From an uncultured Muribaculaceae bacterium (GTDB lineage: Bacteria; Bacteroidota; Bacteroidia; Bacteroidales; Muribaculaceae), in NCBI GenBank assembly GCA_910587925.1, contig CAJUOC010000015.1:1-57897 (forward strand): a stretch of DNA of 57,897 nucleotides, given 5' to 3'. A program made the translations under genes and the position numbers. Positions within the stretch are counted from its first letter, which is position 1. Each line of letters begins with the position of its first letter. Below, piece after piece: positions 46,414 to 55,823 of this stretch. The notes beneath the pieces are model-generated. The model was not told the DNA's origin, searched no databases, and saw nothing but the letters and a program-made list of their open reading frames with translations.

Positions 46414-48539
46414 TGACTCCATCAGCCCCATTACCCGCAGCCGCTGCCGAGCTGCTGCGCAAGTTTTACGGCTACCGTGAGTTTCGCCCCGGCCAGGCCG
46501 AGATAATCGCCGCCGTCACATCAGGGCGCGATGCCCTGGTGCTCATGCCCACCGGCGGCGGCAAGTCAATCTGCTACCAGTTGCCCGCCATGATGATGGA
46601 CGGCGCCGCCCTGGTGATATCGCCGCTCATATCGCTGATGGAAGACCAGACGGCCGCGCTGGTCGCCAACGGTGTGCCCGCCGCCGCCATCCACTCGGCC
46701 CACGACGAGAGCCTCAACCGCTCGGCCATCGAGGCCGCCATCGCCGGCCGCGTCAAGCTCATATACATATCGCCCGAGCGACTGCTCTCCGACCTCGACG
46801 GTTGGCTGCGGCGCTGCCGCATCAATCTGATAGCCGTCGACGAGGCACACTGCATATCGCAGTGGGGCCATGATTTCCGCCCGGTATACACTCAGCTCGG
46901 GGCAGTACGCGAGGCTTTCCCCGCGGCGCCGCTGATGGCGCTCACCGCCACGGCCGACCGCGTCACCCGCGACGACATCGCTGCCCAGCTCGGCCTGCGC
47001 GACCCGCTGCGGTGGACGGGCTCGTTTGACCGCCCCAATCTCTCGCTGCGAGTGGTGCACTCCGCCCCCAAGAAGCAGAAAATCGATACGGTCGTAAATC
47101 TTGTGCGCCGCCACCCCAATGACTCGGGCATCGTATATACCCTCTCGCGTAAGGGTGCCGAAGAGGCCCACGAGGCCCTGAGCCGGCTCGGCCTGCGCTC
47201 GACCGTGTACCACGCCGGTCTGTCGGCCGACGAGCGCGCCCGCGCCCAGCGGCGGTTTTCCGATGGCGACGTGCAGGTGGTGTGTGCCACGGTGGCCTTC
47301 GGCATGGGTATCGACAAGAGCAACATCCGCTGGGTGGTGCACTTCAATCTGCCGGGCAACATCGAGAGTTATTATCAGGAAATCGGGCGCGCCGGCCGCG
47401 ACGGGCTCCCTGCGACCACCATACTGTTTCACTCTGTGCAAGACATCATACTGCGCCGCAACTTCATCGAGGAGAGCGGACGGCCCGGCATCGCGGCCGA
47501 GAAGCTCGACTGGATGCAGCGCTACGCCGAGGCGGGCATATGCCGCCGCCGCGTGCTGCTCAGCTACTTCGGCCAGGTGATGGAGCACGACTGCGGCAAC
47601 TGCGACGTATGCAGCAACCCGCCCGAACGCTTCGACGGCACGATACTCTTCCAGAAAGCTGCCAGCGCCATCATACGCACCGACTCGCAGGTGGGCATAT
47701 ACATGCTCACCGACATACTGCGCGGCTCGGCAAAGACCGACATACACCGGCGCGGATTTGACCGCATCAAGACCTTCGGCGCCGGCCGCGACCTGGGTCA
47801 GGCGCAGTGGAACGCATACATCGCCCAGATGATACAGCTCGGCCTCATCGAGATAGCCCTCGACGATGCCGGGCATCTGCGCGTGACGCCATACGGGCTG
47901 CGGGTGCTCCACGGCCGACTGGCCGTCACCCTGGCCCGCTGGCAGGAGCCGCAGCGCCGCAAGGCCACGCGTGCCAAGACCGTGCCCGAGATTTCGACCG
48001 ACCCCACCGAGCAGCTGGTCGAGCAGCTCAAGGCAGTGCGCCGCCAGGTGGCGGCCAAGGCCGGCGTGGCGGCATATCTCGTGTTCAGCGACGCGAGCCT
48101 CGTCGACATGGCGCGCCGCCGCCCGTCGACTCCAGAGCAGTTTCTCGAGGTCAACGGTGTGGGCGAGCGCAAGGCCGTGAAGTACGGGCGTCAGTTTCTC
48201 GCGGCGATACGCAAGTTTGAGGGCCTGGGAGCGCTGCCCCAGGGCACCACATACAAGGAAACCCTCATACTCCACAACGCCCGCGTGCCGCTGGGCGACA
48301 TGGCCTCCATCAAGGGCGTCACCACCGACACCATCCTGGGCCACATCGCCCGCCTTACCGACGAGGACATGATCACCGACTTCAGCGCATACATCTCGCG
48401 CCACGATTTCGAGACCATCACCCATACCCTTGCCGACCGCCCCGCCGACGGCTATACCGTGCTGGCCGACCAATATCCGCAAGGCATCATCAGACTCGCC
48501 CGCTCAATAGCCGAATACCATAAGCGCCATGGCCGATAA
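46413..48539 (+). CDS. recQ: ATP-dependent DNA helicase RecQ
   Basis: 708 residues. Helicase motifs in order: LMPTGGGKSICYQ (Walker A), VDEAHCISQWGHDFRP (DEAH plus aromatic-rich loop), VAFGMGIDKSNIRWVVHFNL and QEIGRAGRDG. A zinc domain (CRRRVLLSYFG ... CGNCDVC), an RQC winged helix, and an HRDC domain (about 540-615) follow. RecQ unwinds forked and recombination intermediates. A Bacteroidetes-type C-terminal helix-turn-helix tail is present (about 630-708). The start overlaps the stop of the sugar transferase gene by one base. Confidence 0.97.
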   Translation: MTPSAPLPAAAAELLRKFYGYREFRPGQAEIIAAVTSGRDALVLMPTGGGKSICYQLPAMMMDGAALVISPLISLMEDQTAALVANGVPAAAIHSAHDESLNRSAIEAAIAGRVKLIYISPERLLSDLDGWLRRCRINLIAVDEAHCISQWGHDFRPVYTQLGAVREAFPAAPLMALTATADRVTRDDIAAQLGLRDPLRWTGSFDRPNLSLRVVHSAPKKQKIDTVVNLVRRHPNDSGIVYTLSRKGAEEAHEALSRLGLRSTVYHAGLSADERARAQRRFSDGDVQVVCATVAFGMGIDKSNIRWVVHFNLPGNIESYYQEIGRAGRDGLPATTILFHSVQDIILRRNFIEESGRPGIAAEKLDWMQRYAEAGICRRRVLLSYFGQVMEHDCGNCDVCSNPPERFDGTILFQKAASAIIRTDSQVGIYMLTDILRGSAKTDIHRRGFDRIKTFGAGRDLGQAQWNAYIAQMIQLGLIEIALDDAGHLRVTPYGLRVLHGRLAVTLARWQEPQRRKATRAKTVPEISTDPTEQLVEQLKAVRRQVAAKAGVAAYLVFSDASLVDMARRRPSTPEQFLEVNGVGERKAVKYGRQFLAAIRKFEGLGALPQGTTYKETLILHNARVPLGDMASIKGVTTDTILGHIARLTDEDMITDFSAYISRHDFETITHTLADRPADGYTVLADQYPQGIIRLARSIAEYHKRHGR

Positions 48540-49047
48540 CTATCTCGAGAAACGCATGGAAGACTACCGCCGCGGCCCCCGCGCCAAGGCCCCGTCGCGC
48601 GCCGCCGGCCCCCGGGCCGGGCGCCTCGTCATGCCTTATCCGCATCAGTATGTACTTGTCGACGGAGCCGACACCGATGCAGGCCGTGCCGCCGTCGAGG
48701 CGTTTATCGCCGCAGGCTGTACAGTCGCCTTCACCACCGGAGGCGACGACACATCCGGCCGCCTGCTCGCCCAGGCCATCGGCGGCCGCTACTATCCCGG
48801 CTCGGCCGCCGACGCGCTGGCCGACATGAGCAGCCGCGGCGAGCCGCTCGGCGCCGCCGTCCATACATCAGCCGCCGCCGGGGCCATCGCCGGCGCCTAC
48901 AACATCATCATCGCCCCCGACGCCGCCCCGCGCCCCGACGCCCTCACCATCGAGGCCGCTCCCGCCCGCGTCGTATCCGCCGCGCGCCTCGCCGTCATCG
49001 CCGCCTGCCCCGGCTCGCCGCTCCCCGCCCAGCACCTCCGCCTCTGA
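48529..49047 (+). CDS. Small Rossmann-like protein of unknown function
   Basis: 172 residues beginning MADNYLEKRMEDYRRGPRAK, overlapping recQ by 11 bases. After a basic N-terminal tail the sequence QYVLVDGADTDAGRAAVEAF and later AYNIIIAPDA recall a short-chain-dehydrogenase fold, but NAD-binding and catalytic motifs are missing. I think it is a degenerate SDR-like protein; partner or substrate unknown. Its stop is one base away from that of the convergent ZIP gene, with no terminator between. Confidence 0.6.
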   Translation: MADNYLEKRMEDYRRGPRAKAPSRAAGPRAGRLVMPYPHQYVLVDGADTDAGRAAVEAFIAAGCTVAFTTGGDDTSGRLLAQAIGGRYYPGSAADALADMSSRGEPLGAAVHTSAAAGAIAGAYNIIIAPDAAPRPDALTIEAAPARVVSAARLAVIAACPGSPLPAQHLRL

Positions 49048-49048
49048 G

Positions 49049-49828
49049 TCAGGAGAGGACGACGTCGAGGGTCATCATGAGCAGGAAGCCGGCGGTGAAG
49101 CCGAGGGTGCCGAGGTTGGAGTGGCGGCCGTGCTGGGTCTCGGGGATCAGCTCCTCGACCACGACGTACATCATGGCTCCGGCGGCAAAAGACAGCAGGT
49201 AGGGGAGCAGGGGCACGACATGCGAGGCCAGGAGGATTGTCAGCAGGGCGCCTGCCGGCTCGACCAGGCCGCTGAGCGTGCCTATCACGAATGACTTACG
49301 GCGGGAGTTGCCGGCGCTGTGCAGGGGCATGGATACGATGGCGCCCTCGGGAAAGTTTTGTACGGCGATGCCGACCGACAGGGCCAGGGCGGCTGCCATG
49401 GTCATGTGAGCGTTGTGGCCCAGCGCGGCGGCGAGCGCCACGCCCACGGCCATGCCCTCGGGGATATTGTGGAGGGTGACGGCAAATACGAGCTTGGATG
49501 TGCGCGACAGATGAGAGGGCGGGCCTTCGGTCTGGCCGCTCTCGATGTGCTGGTGAGGCACTGCGAGGTCGAGGAGCAGCAGGAGCAGTATCCCGGCTGC
49601 AAAACCGGTGACGGCGGGCACGATAGCTGCCGCTCCGCTCTTGCCGGTCATCTCTATGGAAGGTATGAGCAACGACCACACACACGCGGCCACCATCACG
49701 CCGGCGGCAAAGCCGGTGAGGGCCTTTTGCAGCCGCGGCGCCATGCTCCGGCGCATCATAAACACGCAGGCCGAGCCGAGAGTGGTGCCGGCGACGGGCA
49801 CCAGCAGTGCTGTGAGCAGTCCTTGCAT
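49049..49828 (-). CDS. ZIP-family metal transporter
   Basis: 259 residues, eight membrane segments. Metal-site motifs are VTLHNIPEGMAVGVAL (fourth segment) and VQNFPEGAIVSMPL (fifth), with a His-containing loop (VPHQHIESG) between the third and fourth. ZIP proteins of the ZupT/GufA type import Zn2+ and other divalent metals. No Zur-like or Fur-like box is evident upstream. It may be read together with, or separately from, the nucleoside phosphorylase gene upstream, with a hairpin between them. Confidence 0.9.
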   Translation of the reverse strand: MQGLLTALLVPVAGTTLGSACVFMMRRSMAPRLQKALTGFAAGVMVAACVWSLLIPSIEMTGKSGAAAIVPAVTGFAAGILLLLLLDLAVPHQHIESGQTEGPPSHLSRTSKLVFAVTLHNIPEGMAVGVALAAALGHNAHMTMAAALALSVGIAVQNFPEGAIVSMPLHSAGNSRRKSFVIGTLSGLVEPAGALLTILLASHVVPLLPYLLSFAAGAMMYVVVEELIPETQHGRHSNLGTLGFTAGFLLMMTLDVVLS

Positions 49829-49847
49829 AGTGATACTAAATTAGCGT

Positions 49848-49872
49848 CCCGCATCCCGTGGCGGGATGCGGG
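49848..49872 (-). terminator. Hairpin between nucleoside phosphorylase and ZIP genes
   Basis: Perfect 11-bp arms CCCGCATCCCG/CGGGATGCGGG with a three-base loop. There is no real T run on the minus strand, so it is a weak terminator or an RNA-stability element. Confidence 0.45.
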
Positions 49873-49880
49873 GCGGTGTG

Positions 49881-50756
49881 TCAGATGCGGTCGAGGACGG
49901 TGGCGATGAGGTCGCGTATGCCGCTCTTGTAGTTGGGGTTGGCAGAGTTGTTGTATCGGTTGGCGATGATGGAGCACACGGTCATGCAGCGGTGGCCCAT
50001 GAGGCGGCCGAGACCTGCCAGCGGCGCGCTCTCCATCTCGTAGTTGGTAATCTTGCGTCCGTCGTGGCGGAAGTCTTCGATACGGGCGTTGAGAGTGGGG
50101 TTTGACAGGGCGAGGCGTACTTGGCGTCCCTGCGGGCCGTAGAATCCGACTGCTGAGATGGTATTGCCGCGCACCATGTCGTCGCGGCCGATGCTCTCGA
50201 CCAGCTCGGCGTCGGCATCTACTACGTATGGCTTGGCCCAGAGAGGATTCCAGCCGGTGTGCTCGCATAGCGCATGCTCAAAGCCGAGGTCGGCGATGCT
50301 GTCGCGGCCGGCATAATAATTGAGCACGCCGTCAAAACCTATCGACTTCTCGGCGATGACCGGGGTGCCGAGGGTAAGCTCGGGCTGCAGGGCGCCGGAG
50401 GTGCCGATGCGCACCATGGTGAGACGGCGGGGGGTGTCGCGCACCTCGCGTGTGGCAAAGTCGACATTGGCCAGCGCGTCGAGCTCGGTCACGACTATAT
50501 CGATATTGTCGGGGCCTATGCCGTGGCTCAGACACATGATGGGCTTGCCGCGGTATGTGCCGCCGATGGTGTGAAACTCGCGCGACGATACCTCGAATGT
50601 ACGCTCGTCAAAAAACTCGGCCACCATGTCTACTCGGGCCGGGTCGCCCACGAGTATTATGCGGTCGGTGAGCTGGTCGGGACGCAGGTGGAGGTGAAAC
50701 ACGCTGCCGTCGGGGTTGATGATCAGTTCGCTGGGGGGGATTACAGTCTTGCTCAT
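49881..50756 (-). CDS. Nucleoside phosphorylase (uridine phosphorylase-like)
   Basis: 291 residues from MSKTVIPPSELIINPDGSVF. The phosphate-binding ILVGDPARVDMVA, GIGPDNIDIVVTELDAL, MVRIGTSGALQPEL and the nucleoside-binding YEMESAPLAGLGRLM belong to the PNP/Udp family of trimer/hexamer phosphorylases. The N-terminal layout is closest to uridine phosphorylase, but purine substrates are possible. It catalyses reversible phosphorolysis of nucleosides for salvage. It follows dprA by 41 bases and may belong to the thioesterase-dprA transcript. Confidence 0.88.
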   Translation of the reverse strand: MSKTVIPPSELIINPDGSVFHLHLRPDQLTDRIILVGDPARVDMVAEFFDERTFEVSSREFHTIGGTYRGKPIMCLSHGIGPDNIDIVVTELDALANVDFATREVRDTPRRLTMVRIGTSGALQPELTLGTPVIAEKSIGFDGVLNYYAGRDSIADLGFEHALCEHTGWNPLWAKPYVVDADAELVESIGRDDMVRGNTISAVGFYGPQGRQVRLALSNPTLNARIEDFRHDGRKITNYEMESAPLAGLGRLMGHRCMTVCSIIANRYNNSANPNYKSGIRDLIATVLDRI

Positions 50757-50797
50757 GGTGATAGGTAGTGTTGGTAAATTAGAAACGTCGGTGCCGC

Positions 50798-51790
50798 TCA
50801 AAAGTTCAGCGCGAAGCGGCCGCCGGGGAGTATGGAGAGCACATCGTTCATCTCAAGCTCGGTGAGGCGCGCCGATACCTCGCCGGCGGGCAGTCCCAGT
50901 GAAGACACGAGGTCGGCCTGGGTATGGTCGGGGTGCAGACGCAGATAGTCTACGATGGCGCGCGCCGTGCCCTCCAGGGCGGTGAAGTCGAGCGCCGGCG
51001 GCGGAGCGGGCGTCGCGGTGGTGGCAGCGCTCCATCGCATGTGGGCCATCAGCTCGTCGGCCGATGTGATGAGGCGGGCGCTGCCCGAGGCGATGAGCGA
51101 GTTGCAGCCGGCCGATGCAGTGTCGCTCCATCGGCCGGGCACGGCAAAGAGGTCGCGGCCATACCTGCCGGCGAGCCGGGCGGTGTACAGCGCGCCGCCG
51201 TGCGACGCGCTCTCGACGACCACCACGGCCGATGACAGACCGGCCACGATGCGGTTGCGCGCCAGGAAGTTGCTGCGGTGTACCCTCGCTCCCGAGGGGT
51301 ACTCGGTGACGATGGCTCCCGCGCCGCCGGCCACCATGCGGCGGGCCACGTCGCGGTGCTCGGCAGGGTAGATGGTGTCGAGGCCGTGGGCGACGACGGC
51401 CACCGTGCCGATACCGGCGTCGAGGGCGGCACGGTGTGCGGCGATGTCGATGCCGTATGCCAGGCCGCTCACTATCACCGCCTCGGGGCAGCGCTCGGCC
51501 AGGTCGGCCACAAAGCGGCGGCAGAATGCCACTCCGGCGGCTGTGGCGCGGCGGGTGCCCACGACGGCTACGTTGCGGGGCCCGTCGAGCCGGCAGCTTC
51601 CCATGCCGAAGAGTGCTGTCGGGGCGTCGGGACATGCCGCCAACCTTGCCGGCAGCGTACCCTCGGCGCGCGAGTATATATCGATGCCGTGGCGGGCGAC
51701 GAAGTCGGCCTCGGCTGCGGCTGCCCGGGCGTCCATCGACGGGAAGGCCGCTCTGATACGGGCAAGTATGTCGGCGAGGGCGTCGGTCAT
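50798..51790 (-). CDS. dprA: DNA processing protein DprA
   Basis: 330 residues. Rossmann-like core with VVGTRRATAAGVAFC, VSGLAYGIDIAAHRAAL, GLDTIYPAEHRD, NFLARNRIVAGLSS and SHGGALYTARLAGRYGRD, and a C-terminal winged helix (about 265-330). DprA loads RecA on incoming single-stranded DNA in natural transformation. It is shorter than many homologues because the N-terminal SAM/HhH region is reduced to about 40 residues. The start at 51790 shares a base with the stop of the thioesterase gene (TGATG). Confidence 0.93.
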   Translation of the reverse strand: MTDALADILARIRAAFPSMDARAAAAEADFVARHGIDIYSRAEGTLPARLAACPDAPTALFGMGSCRLDGPRNVAVVGTRRATAAGVAFCRRFVADLAERCPEAVIVSGLAYGIDIAAHRAALDAGIGTVAVVAHGLDTIYPAEHRDVARRMVAGGAGAIVTEYPSGARVHRSNFLARNRIVAGLSSAVVVVESASHGGALYTARLAGRYGRDLFAVPGRWSDTASAGCNSLIASGSARLITSADELMAHMRWSAATTATPAPPPALDFTALEGTARAIVDYLRLHPDHTQADLVSSLGLPAGEVSARLTELEMNDVLSILPGGRFALNF

Positions 51791-52203
51791 CACAGATAGT
51801 CCTTGAAAGCCTCGGCGAGTGTGTCGCCGCGTGTGAGGCGGCCGTCTTCGAGCGTGGCCACCGATATGTCGGCGCGCGCCACCGGGGTGCCGTCGGGCAG
51901 ATATATGTCCTGGATAAACACAAACAGCGGCCCGCGGCGCATCATGCCCAGCCGGCTCACTGCAGTGTCGCCCAGAGTGAGCGGGTGGAGGTATTCGATC
52001 TGGGCCGAGCGCAGCACGGGATAAATCTTGCGGGCACACATCTCGCGGAAGCTCAGGCCGGCCTGCTGGCAAAACTCGTGGCGGGTGTGTTCCATATAAT
52101 TAAGGTACACGGCATTGTTGACGATACCCTCGGCGTCGATTTCATAGTCGCGCACTTTTATGGTCAGCTCGTAGATGTATTTGCGGTCGGGTGTCAGTTT
52201 CAT
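51790..52203 (-). CDS. Acyl-CoA thioesterase (4HBT family)
   Basis: 137 residues, hot-dog fold. The motif VRDYEIDAEGIVNNAVYLNYME contains the active-site Asp and the Asn-Tyr of YbgC/FadM-type thioesterases. Likely hydrolyses acyl-CoA or acyl-ACP. The start at MKLTPDRK (52203) is preferred over the TTG two codons upstream because of the adjoining promoter. First gene in the run thioesterase-dprA-nucleoside phosphorylase. Confidence 0.9.
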   Translation of the reverse strand: MKLTPDRKYIYELTIKVRDYEIDAEGIVNNAVYLNYMEHTRHEFCQQAGLSFREMCARKIYPVLRSAQIEYLHPLTLGDTAVSRLGMMRRGPLFVFIQDIYLPDGTPVARADISVATLEDGRLTRGDTLAEAFKDYL

Positions 52204-52206
52204 GCT

Positions 52207-52214
52207 CAAAGATA
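52207..52214 (-). promoter_or_regulatory. Leaderless-type -7 box of the thioesterase-dprA unit
   Basis: TATCTTTG on the minus strand, followed by AGC and the ATG at 52203. The predicted transcript begins at about the start codon. Confidence 0.7.
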
Positions 52215-52350
52215 CAAAATTAATTTAAAACAGACCTTTATCAGACCCACATCGGGCACTGCTTATTCATGTATATGGCACGATGGATAAACCGTAATTG
52301 GTAAAATTTAGGGCGTTATTCGCATATCGGGATTTGGGCAAGGGGGATTA

Positions 52351-52382
52351 TTTGTATATTTTATATCATATAGGTATTTTTG
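52351..52382 (+). promoter_or_regulatory. Promoter of the GH2 gene
   Basis: TTTG (52351-52354), 20-base spacer, TATTTTTG (52375-52382). An AT-rich island precedes the G+C-rich gene. Confidence 0.85.
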
Positions 52383-52419
52383 TAGGAGATAATCTACCCA
52401 ATCCGATACCATAAACCTG

Positions 52420-55400
52420 ATGAAAAAACCAATCCTGCTATTCAGCGCCCTCCTCGCGGCGCTTGCCGCCACCGCTGCGGCCCACGACTGGGAAGACGCA
52501 TCGGTGACAGAGCGCGGCTGCATGCCCATGACGGCAACGTTTGCCACCCCGCAGACTCAGACCATATCGCTCAACGGCACATGGCGCTTCCGCCATTTCG
52601 ACAACGCCGACGCCAAAGCCGCCGCGCAGCCTTTCTACACCAAAGGATTTGACACCGCCTCGTGGGGTACCATACAGGTACCCGGGCTGTGGGAGCTCCA
52701 GGGCTACGGCGACCCGCTGTATGTCAACACCGGCTACCCCTGGCGTGGCCTGTGGGAAAATAATCCGCCCCACGTGCCTGTCGACCGCAACGGTATCGGC
52801 CAGTATGTGACCACGGTCGACGTGCCGGCATCGTTTCTGGCCGGCGGCCGCCGCGTGACCCTCAACATCGGCGCGGCATCGTCGTGTGTGCGCGTGTGGG
52901 TCAACGGCAAGCACGTCGGATACTCCGAAGACTCCAAGCTCCAGGCTGATTTCAACATCACCGGCCTGCTGCGTCCCGGCGTCAATACCATCGCCATGGA
53001 AATCCGCCGCTGGTGCGACGGCTCCTATCTCGAAGACCAGGACTTCTGGCGCTTTACCGGCATCGGTCGCGACGGCGTAAGCCTCAACTCCCGCCCCGCC
53101 CGCCGCATCGAGGATATCAACATCACCGCCCCCATGGACGGCCATGCCACAGTCAAGGTCGCCCTCACCCCGGGCATCCGCAGCGTCGAGGCCACCGTCA
53201 CCGACGCCGGCCGCACACTCGCCACCTGGAAGGGCGATACCCGCGGCTCCGTGCGCGACTCGCTGGGCCGCGTGACCCTCACCGGCTCGCTCGACGTGGC
53301 ATCGCCCCGCCTGTGGAGCGCCGAGACCCCCAATCTCTACGACCTCAACGTGACGGCGTACAACGCCGACGGCTCCGTGGCCGAGACCGCCACCATCCCC
53401 TTCGGTTTCCGCACTGTCGAGATAGCACGCGGCCAGCTGCTGGTCAACGGCCGCCCCGTGCTGCTCAAGGGCGTCGACCGCCACGAGCTCAGCCCCTATG
53501 GCGGCTATATCGTGACACGCGAGGAGATGGAGCGCGACCTGGCCATCATGAAGCAGCTCAACATCAATGCCGTGCGCACGTGCCACTATCCCAATGACCC
53601 GCAGTGGTATGAGCTTTGCGACAAGTATGGCATTTATGTGGTCGACGAGGCCAACAGCGAGGGTCACGGCATGGGCTACGGCGACCGCGCCGTGGCAAAG
53701 GACCCGCAGTTCAACAAAGCTATCCGCGAGCGTGTGCGCCGCATGATCGAGCGCGACCGCAACCACCCCTCCATCATCACCTGGAGCATGGGCAACGAGG
53801 CCGGCATGGGCGCCAACTATCTCGACGCTTACCGCGACGCCAAGGCGCTCGACCCCTCGCGTCCCGCGCAGTATGAGCAGGCCGGCCAGGGCGACGGCAC
53901 CGATATCTTCTGCCCCATGTACTACCCCATCGACGCATGCCGCGCCTGGGGCGACAAGGCTGTGGCCGAGGCTGCCAAGGGCAACTTCCCCAAGCCGCTC
54001 ATTCAGTGTGAGTACGAGCATGCGATGGGCAACTCCACCGGCACCATCGACTACTACTGGGAGCTGGTGCGCTCCAACCCCTTCTACCAGGGCGGCTTCA
54101 TCTGGGACTTCGCCGACCAGGCTCTCTACCAGCGTGTCGACACCATCCCCGGCACCGACCATATCTTCACATATGGCGGCGACTACAACAATATCGACCC
54201 GTCTGACGCATCGTTCAACTGCAACGGTATCATCGCCGCCGACCGCTCGCTCCATCCCGGCGCGCTCCAGGTCAAGCATACTTACCGCAACATCCTGTCG
54301 TCGCTCGCTCCCGTCGCTGCCGACGCCCCGCTGGCCGTGAAGGTCTTCAACGAAAACTTCTTCACCACGCTCGCCCCGGTGCGCCTGCTGTGGAGCATCG
54401 AGGCCGACGGCCGCACCGTGGCCGAGGGTGAGGTCGACGACCTCGACGTGGCTCCGCAGACCACTTCGACCGTGTCGCTCGGCCGCAGCCTGGCCTCAAT
54501 CCCCGGCGTCGACAATGCCCGCGACATATACCTCAATCTCGATTACCGGCTCAAGGAGTCGGCGCCCCTGCTGCCCCGCGGCTACTCAGTGGCCACCGAG
54601 CAGCTTACCCTGCGCGAGTCGGCGCCCGTGATGCACACTGCCGCCGCCCGCCCGCTCTCTGTCAAGGAGCAGGGTACCGACGTGGTATTCAGCGGCACCG
54701 TGGCCCTTGCCGGCACCGTGATGCCCTGGACTCTGACCTTTGACCGCGCCACCGGCGCCATCTCGGCCTACACGCTCGAGGGCCGCGCCATGATGTCGGA
54801 GCCGCTCAAGCCTTCATTTGGCCGCGCACCCACCGAAAATGACCTCGGCGCCGGACTCCAGCACAAGTGTGCCGCCGCCATGTATCCCGGCCTCGCGCCC
54901 AAGAGCGTGGCGCTGGAGCAGAGTGCCGACAGCGCCGTCATCAAGGTCGAGTATGAGTCGCCCTTCGACGCCACCGCCCTCACGGTCGACTATACCGTGT
55001 ATGGCGACGGCAGCGTGCGCGGCGTCGAGCGACTGCGCCGCACCGGCGACATCGCCGCCCCCGACGAGATATGCATGATGCGCCACGGCATGAAGTTTGC
55101 CATGCCCGGCGAGTACTCCACCGTCAGCTACTACGGCCGCGGCCCGGTCGAAAACTATGTCGACCGCAACTCCTGCGCCCCGATAGGCCGCTATACCCAG
55201 AGCGTGAGCGACCAGTACTGCTACGGCTATGCCCGTCCGCAAGACTCCGGCTCCAAGACCGACCTGCGCAGCCTGGCTGTGACCGACCCCGCCGGCCGCG
55301 GTCTTGAGATTACCGCCGACCGCATGTTTATCGGCACGGTGCTGCCATTCAGCCAGGCCGATCTCGATGTGACCCGCGGTGGCGACCGTCGCTCCGACAA

Positions 55401-55629
55401 TCCCTCCAATCACCAGAACGGTCAGAGCCGCCACTCCCTCGACCTGCTCGCCAAGGCCCACGCAGGCGACCGCGCAGCCGGTACCACCTACGTCAACTTC
55501 GACTCCGAGCAGCTCGGTCTCGGCGGCGAGAATTCCTGGGGTGCCGTGCCCGTGCGCGAGCATCGCATGAGTCTCGACCGCGACCGCGAGTTCCGCTTCG
55601 CCATACGCCCCGTGGCCGGCGCCCGCTGA
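52420..55629 (+). CDS. LacZ-type beta-galactosidase, GH2
   Basis: 1069 residues with a signal peptide (ending TAAAHDWED, about residue 22), so periplasmic. Sugar-binding domain, Ig-like domain, TIM barrel and a C-terminal Bgal_small_N beta domain, the same five-domain order as E. coli LacZ. The acid/base Glu is E460 (SMGNEAGMG) and the nucleophile E531 (QCEYEHAMGN); E. coli has E461 and E537. It removes terminal beta-galactose from glycans or oligosaccharides. It stands alone rather than in a full polysaccharide locus; the natural substrate is not deducible. Confidence 0.95.
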   Translation: MKKPILLFSALLAALAATAAAHDWEDASVTERGCMPMTATFATPQTQTISLNGTWRFRHFDNADAKAAAQPFYTKGFDTASWGTIQVPGLWELQGYGDPLYVNTGYPWRGLWENNPPHVPVDRNGIGQYVTTVDVPASFLAGGRRVTLNIGAASSCVRVWVNGKHVGYSEDSKLQADFNITGLLRPGVNTIAMEIRRWCDGSYLEDQDFWRFTGIGRDGVSLNSRPARRIEDINITAPMDGHATVKVALTPGIRSVEATVTDAGRTLATWKGDTRGSVRDSLGRVTLTGSLDVASPRLWSAETPNLYDLNVTAYNADGSVAETATIPFGFRTVEIARGQLLVNGRPVLLKGVDRHELSPYGGYIVTREEMERDLAIMKQLNINAVRTCHYPNDPQWYELCDKYGIYVVDEANSEGHGMGYGDRAVAKDPQFNKAIRERVRRMIERDRNHPSIITWSMGNEAGMGANYLDAYRDAKALDPSRPAQYEQAGQGDGTDIFCPMYYPIDACRAWGDKAVAEAAKGNFPKPLIQCEYEHAMGNSTGTIDYYWELVRSNPFYQGGFIWDFADQALYQRVDTIPGTDHIFTYGGDYNNIDPSDASFNCNGIIAADRSLHPGALQVKHTYRNILSSLAPVAADAPLAVKVFNENFFTTLAPVRLLWSIEADGRTVAEGEVDDLDVAPQTTSTVSLGRSLASIPGVDNARDIYLNLDYRLKESAPLLPRGYSVATEQLTLRESAPVMHTAAARPLSVKEQGTDVVFSGTVALAGTVMPWTLTFDRATGAISAYTLEGRAMMSEPLKPSFGRAPTENDLGAGLQHKCAAAMYPGLAPKSVALEQSADSAVIKVEYESPFDATALTVDYTVYGDGSVRGVERLRRTGDIAAPDEICMMRHGMKFAMPGEYSTVSYYGRGPVENYVDRNSCAPIGRYTQSVSDQYCYGYARPQDSGSKTDLRSLAVTDPAGRGLEITADRMFIGTVLPFSQADLDVTRGGDRRSDNPSNHQNGQSRHSLDLLAKAHAGDRAAGTTYVNFDSEQLGLGGENSWGAVPVREHRMSLDRDREFRFAIRPVAGAR

Positions 55630-55654
55630 GCCGCGACGCATCCGACAGCATAGC

Positions 55655-55693
55655 GACACCCCGCAGGACTTACAAGCCTGCGGGGTGTCTTTT
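55655..55693 (+). terminator. Terminator of the GH2 gene
   Basis: 13-bp perfect stem GACACCCCGCAGG/CCTGCGGGGTGTC followed by TTTT (55690-55693). Confidence 0.92.
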
Positions 55694-55711
55694 GTTAAAT
55701 GGTGTTAATTT

Positions 55712-55738
55712 ACAGTACTTGGTATTGCATAGTACTGT
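55712..55738 (+). promoter_or_regulatory. Candidate PadR operator
   Basis: ACAGTACT (55712-55719) and AGTACTGT (55731-55738) form perfect eight-base arms around 11 bases. The -33 element of the padR promoter lies inside the palindrome, so a bound repressor would block polymerase. Confidence 0.65.
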
Positions 55739-55755
55739 GTCTCGTATTAAATTTG
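55725..55755 (+). promoter_or_regulatory. Promoter of padR-pspC
   Basis: TTG (55725-55727), 20-base spacer, TAAATTTG (55748-55755), giving a leader of about 65 bases. Confidence 0.8.
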
Positions 55756-55823
55756 CAGCGTAATCATAAAAATCATTCTCCAATCTCCCATTCTCACACT
55801 CTCCAAAATCTACCGTCAAGATT

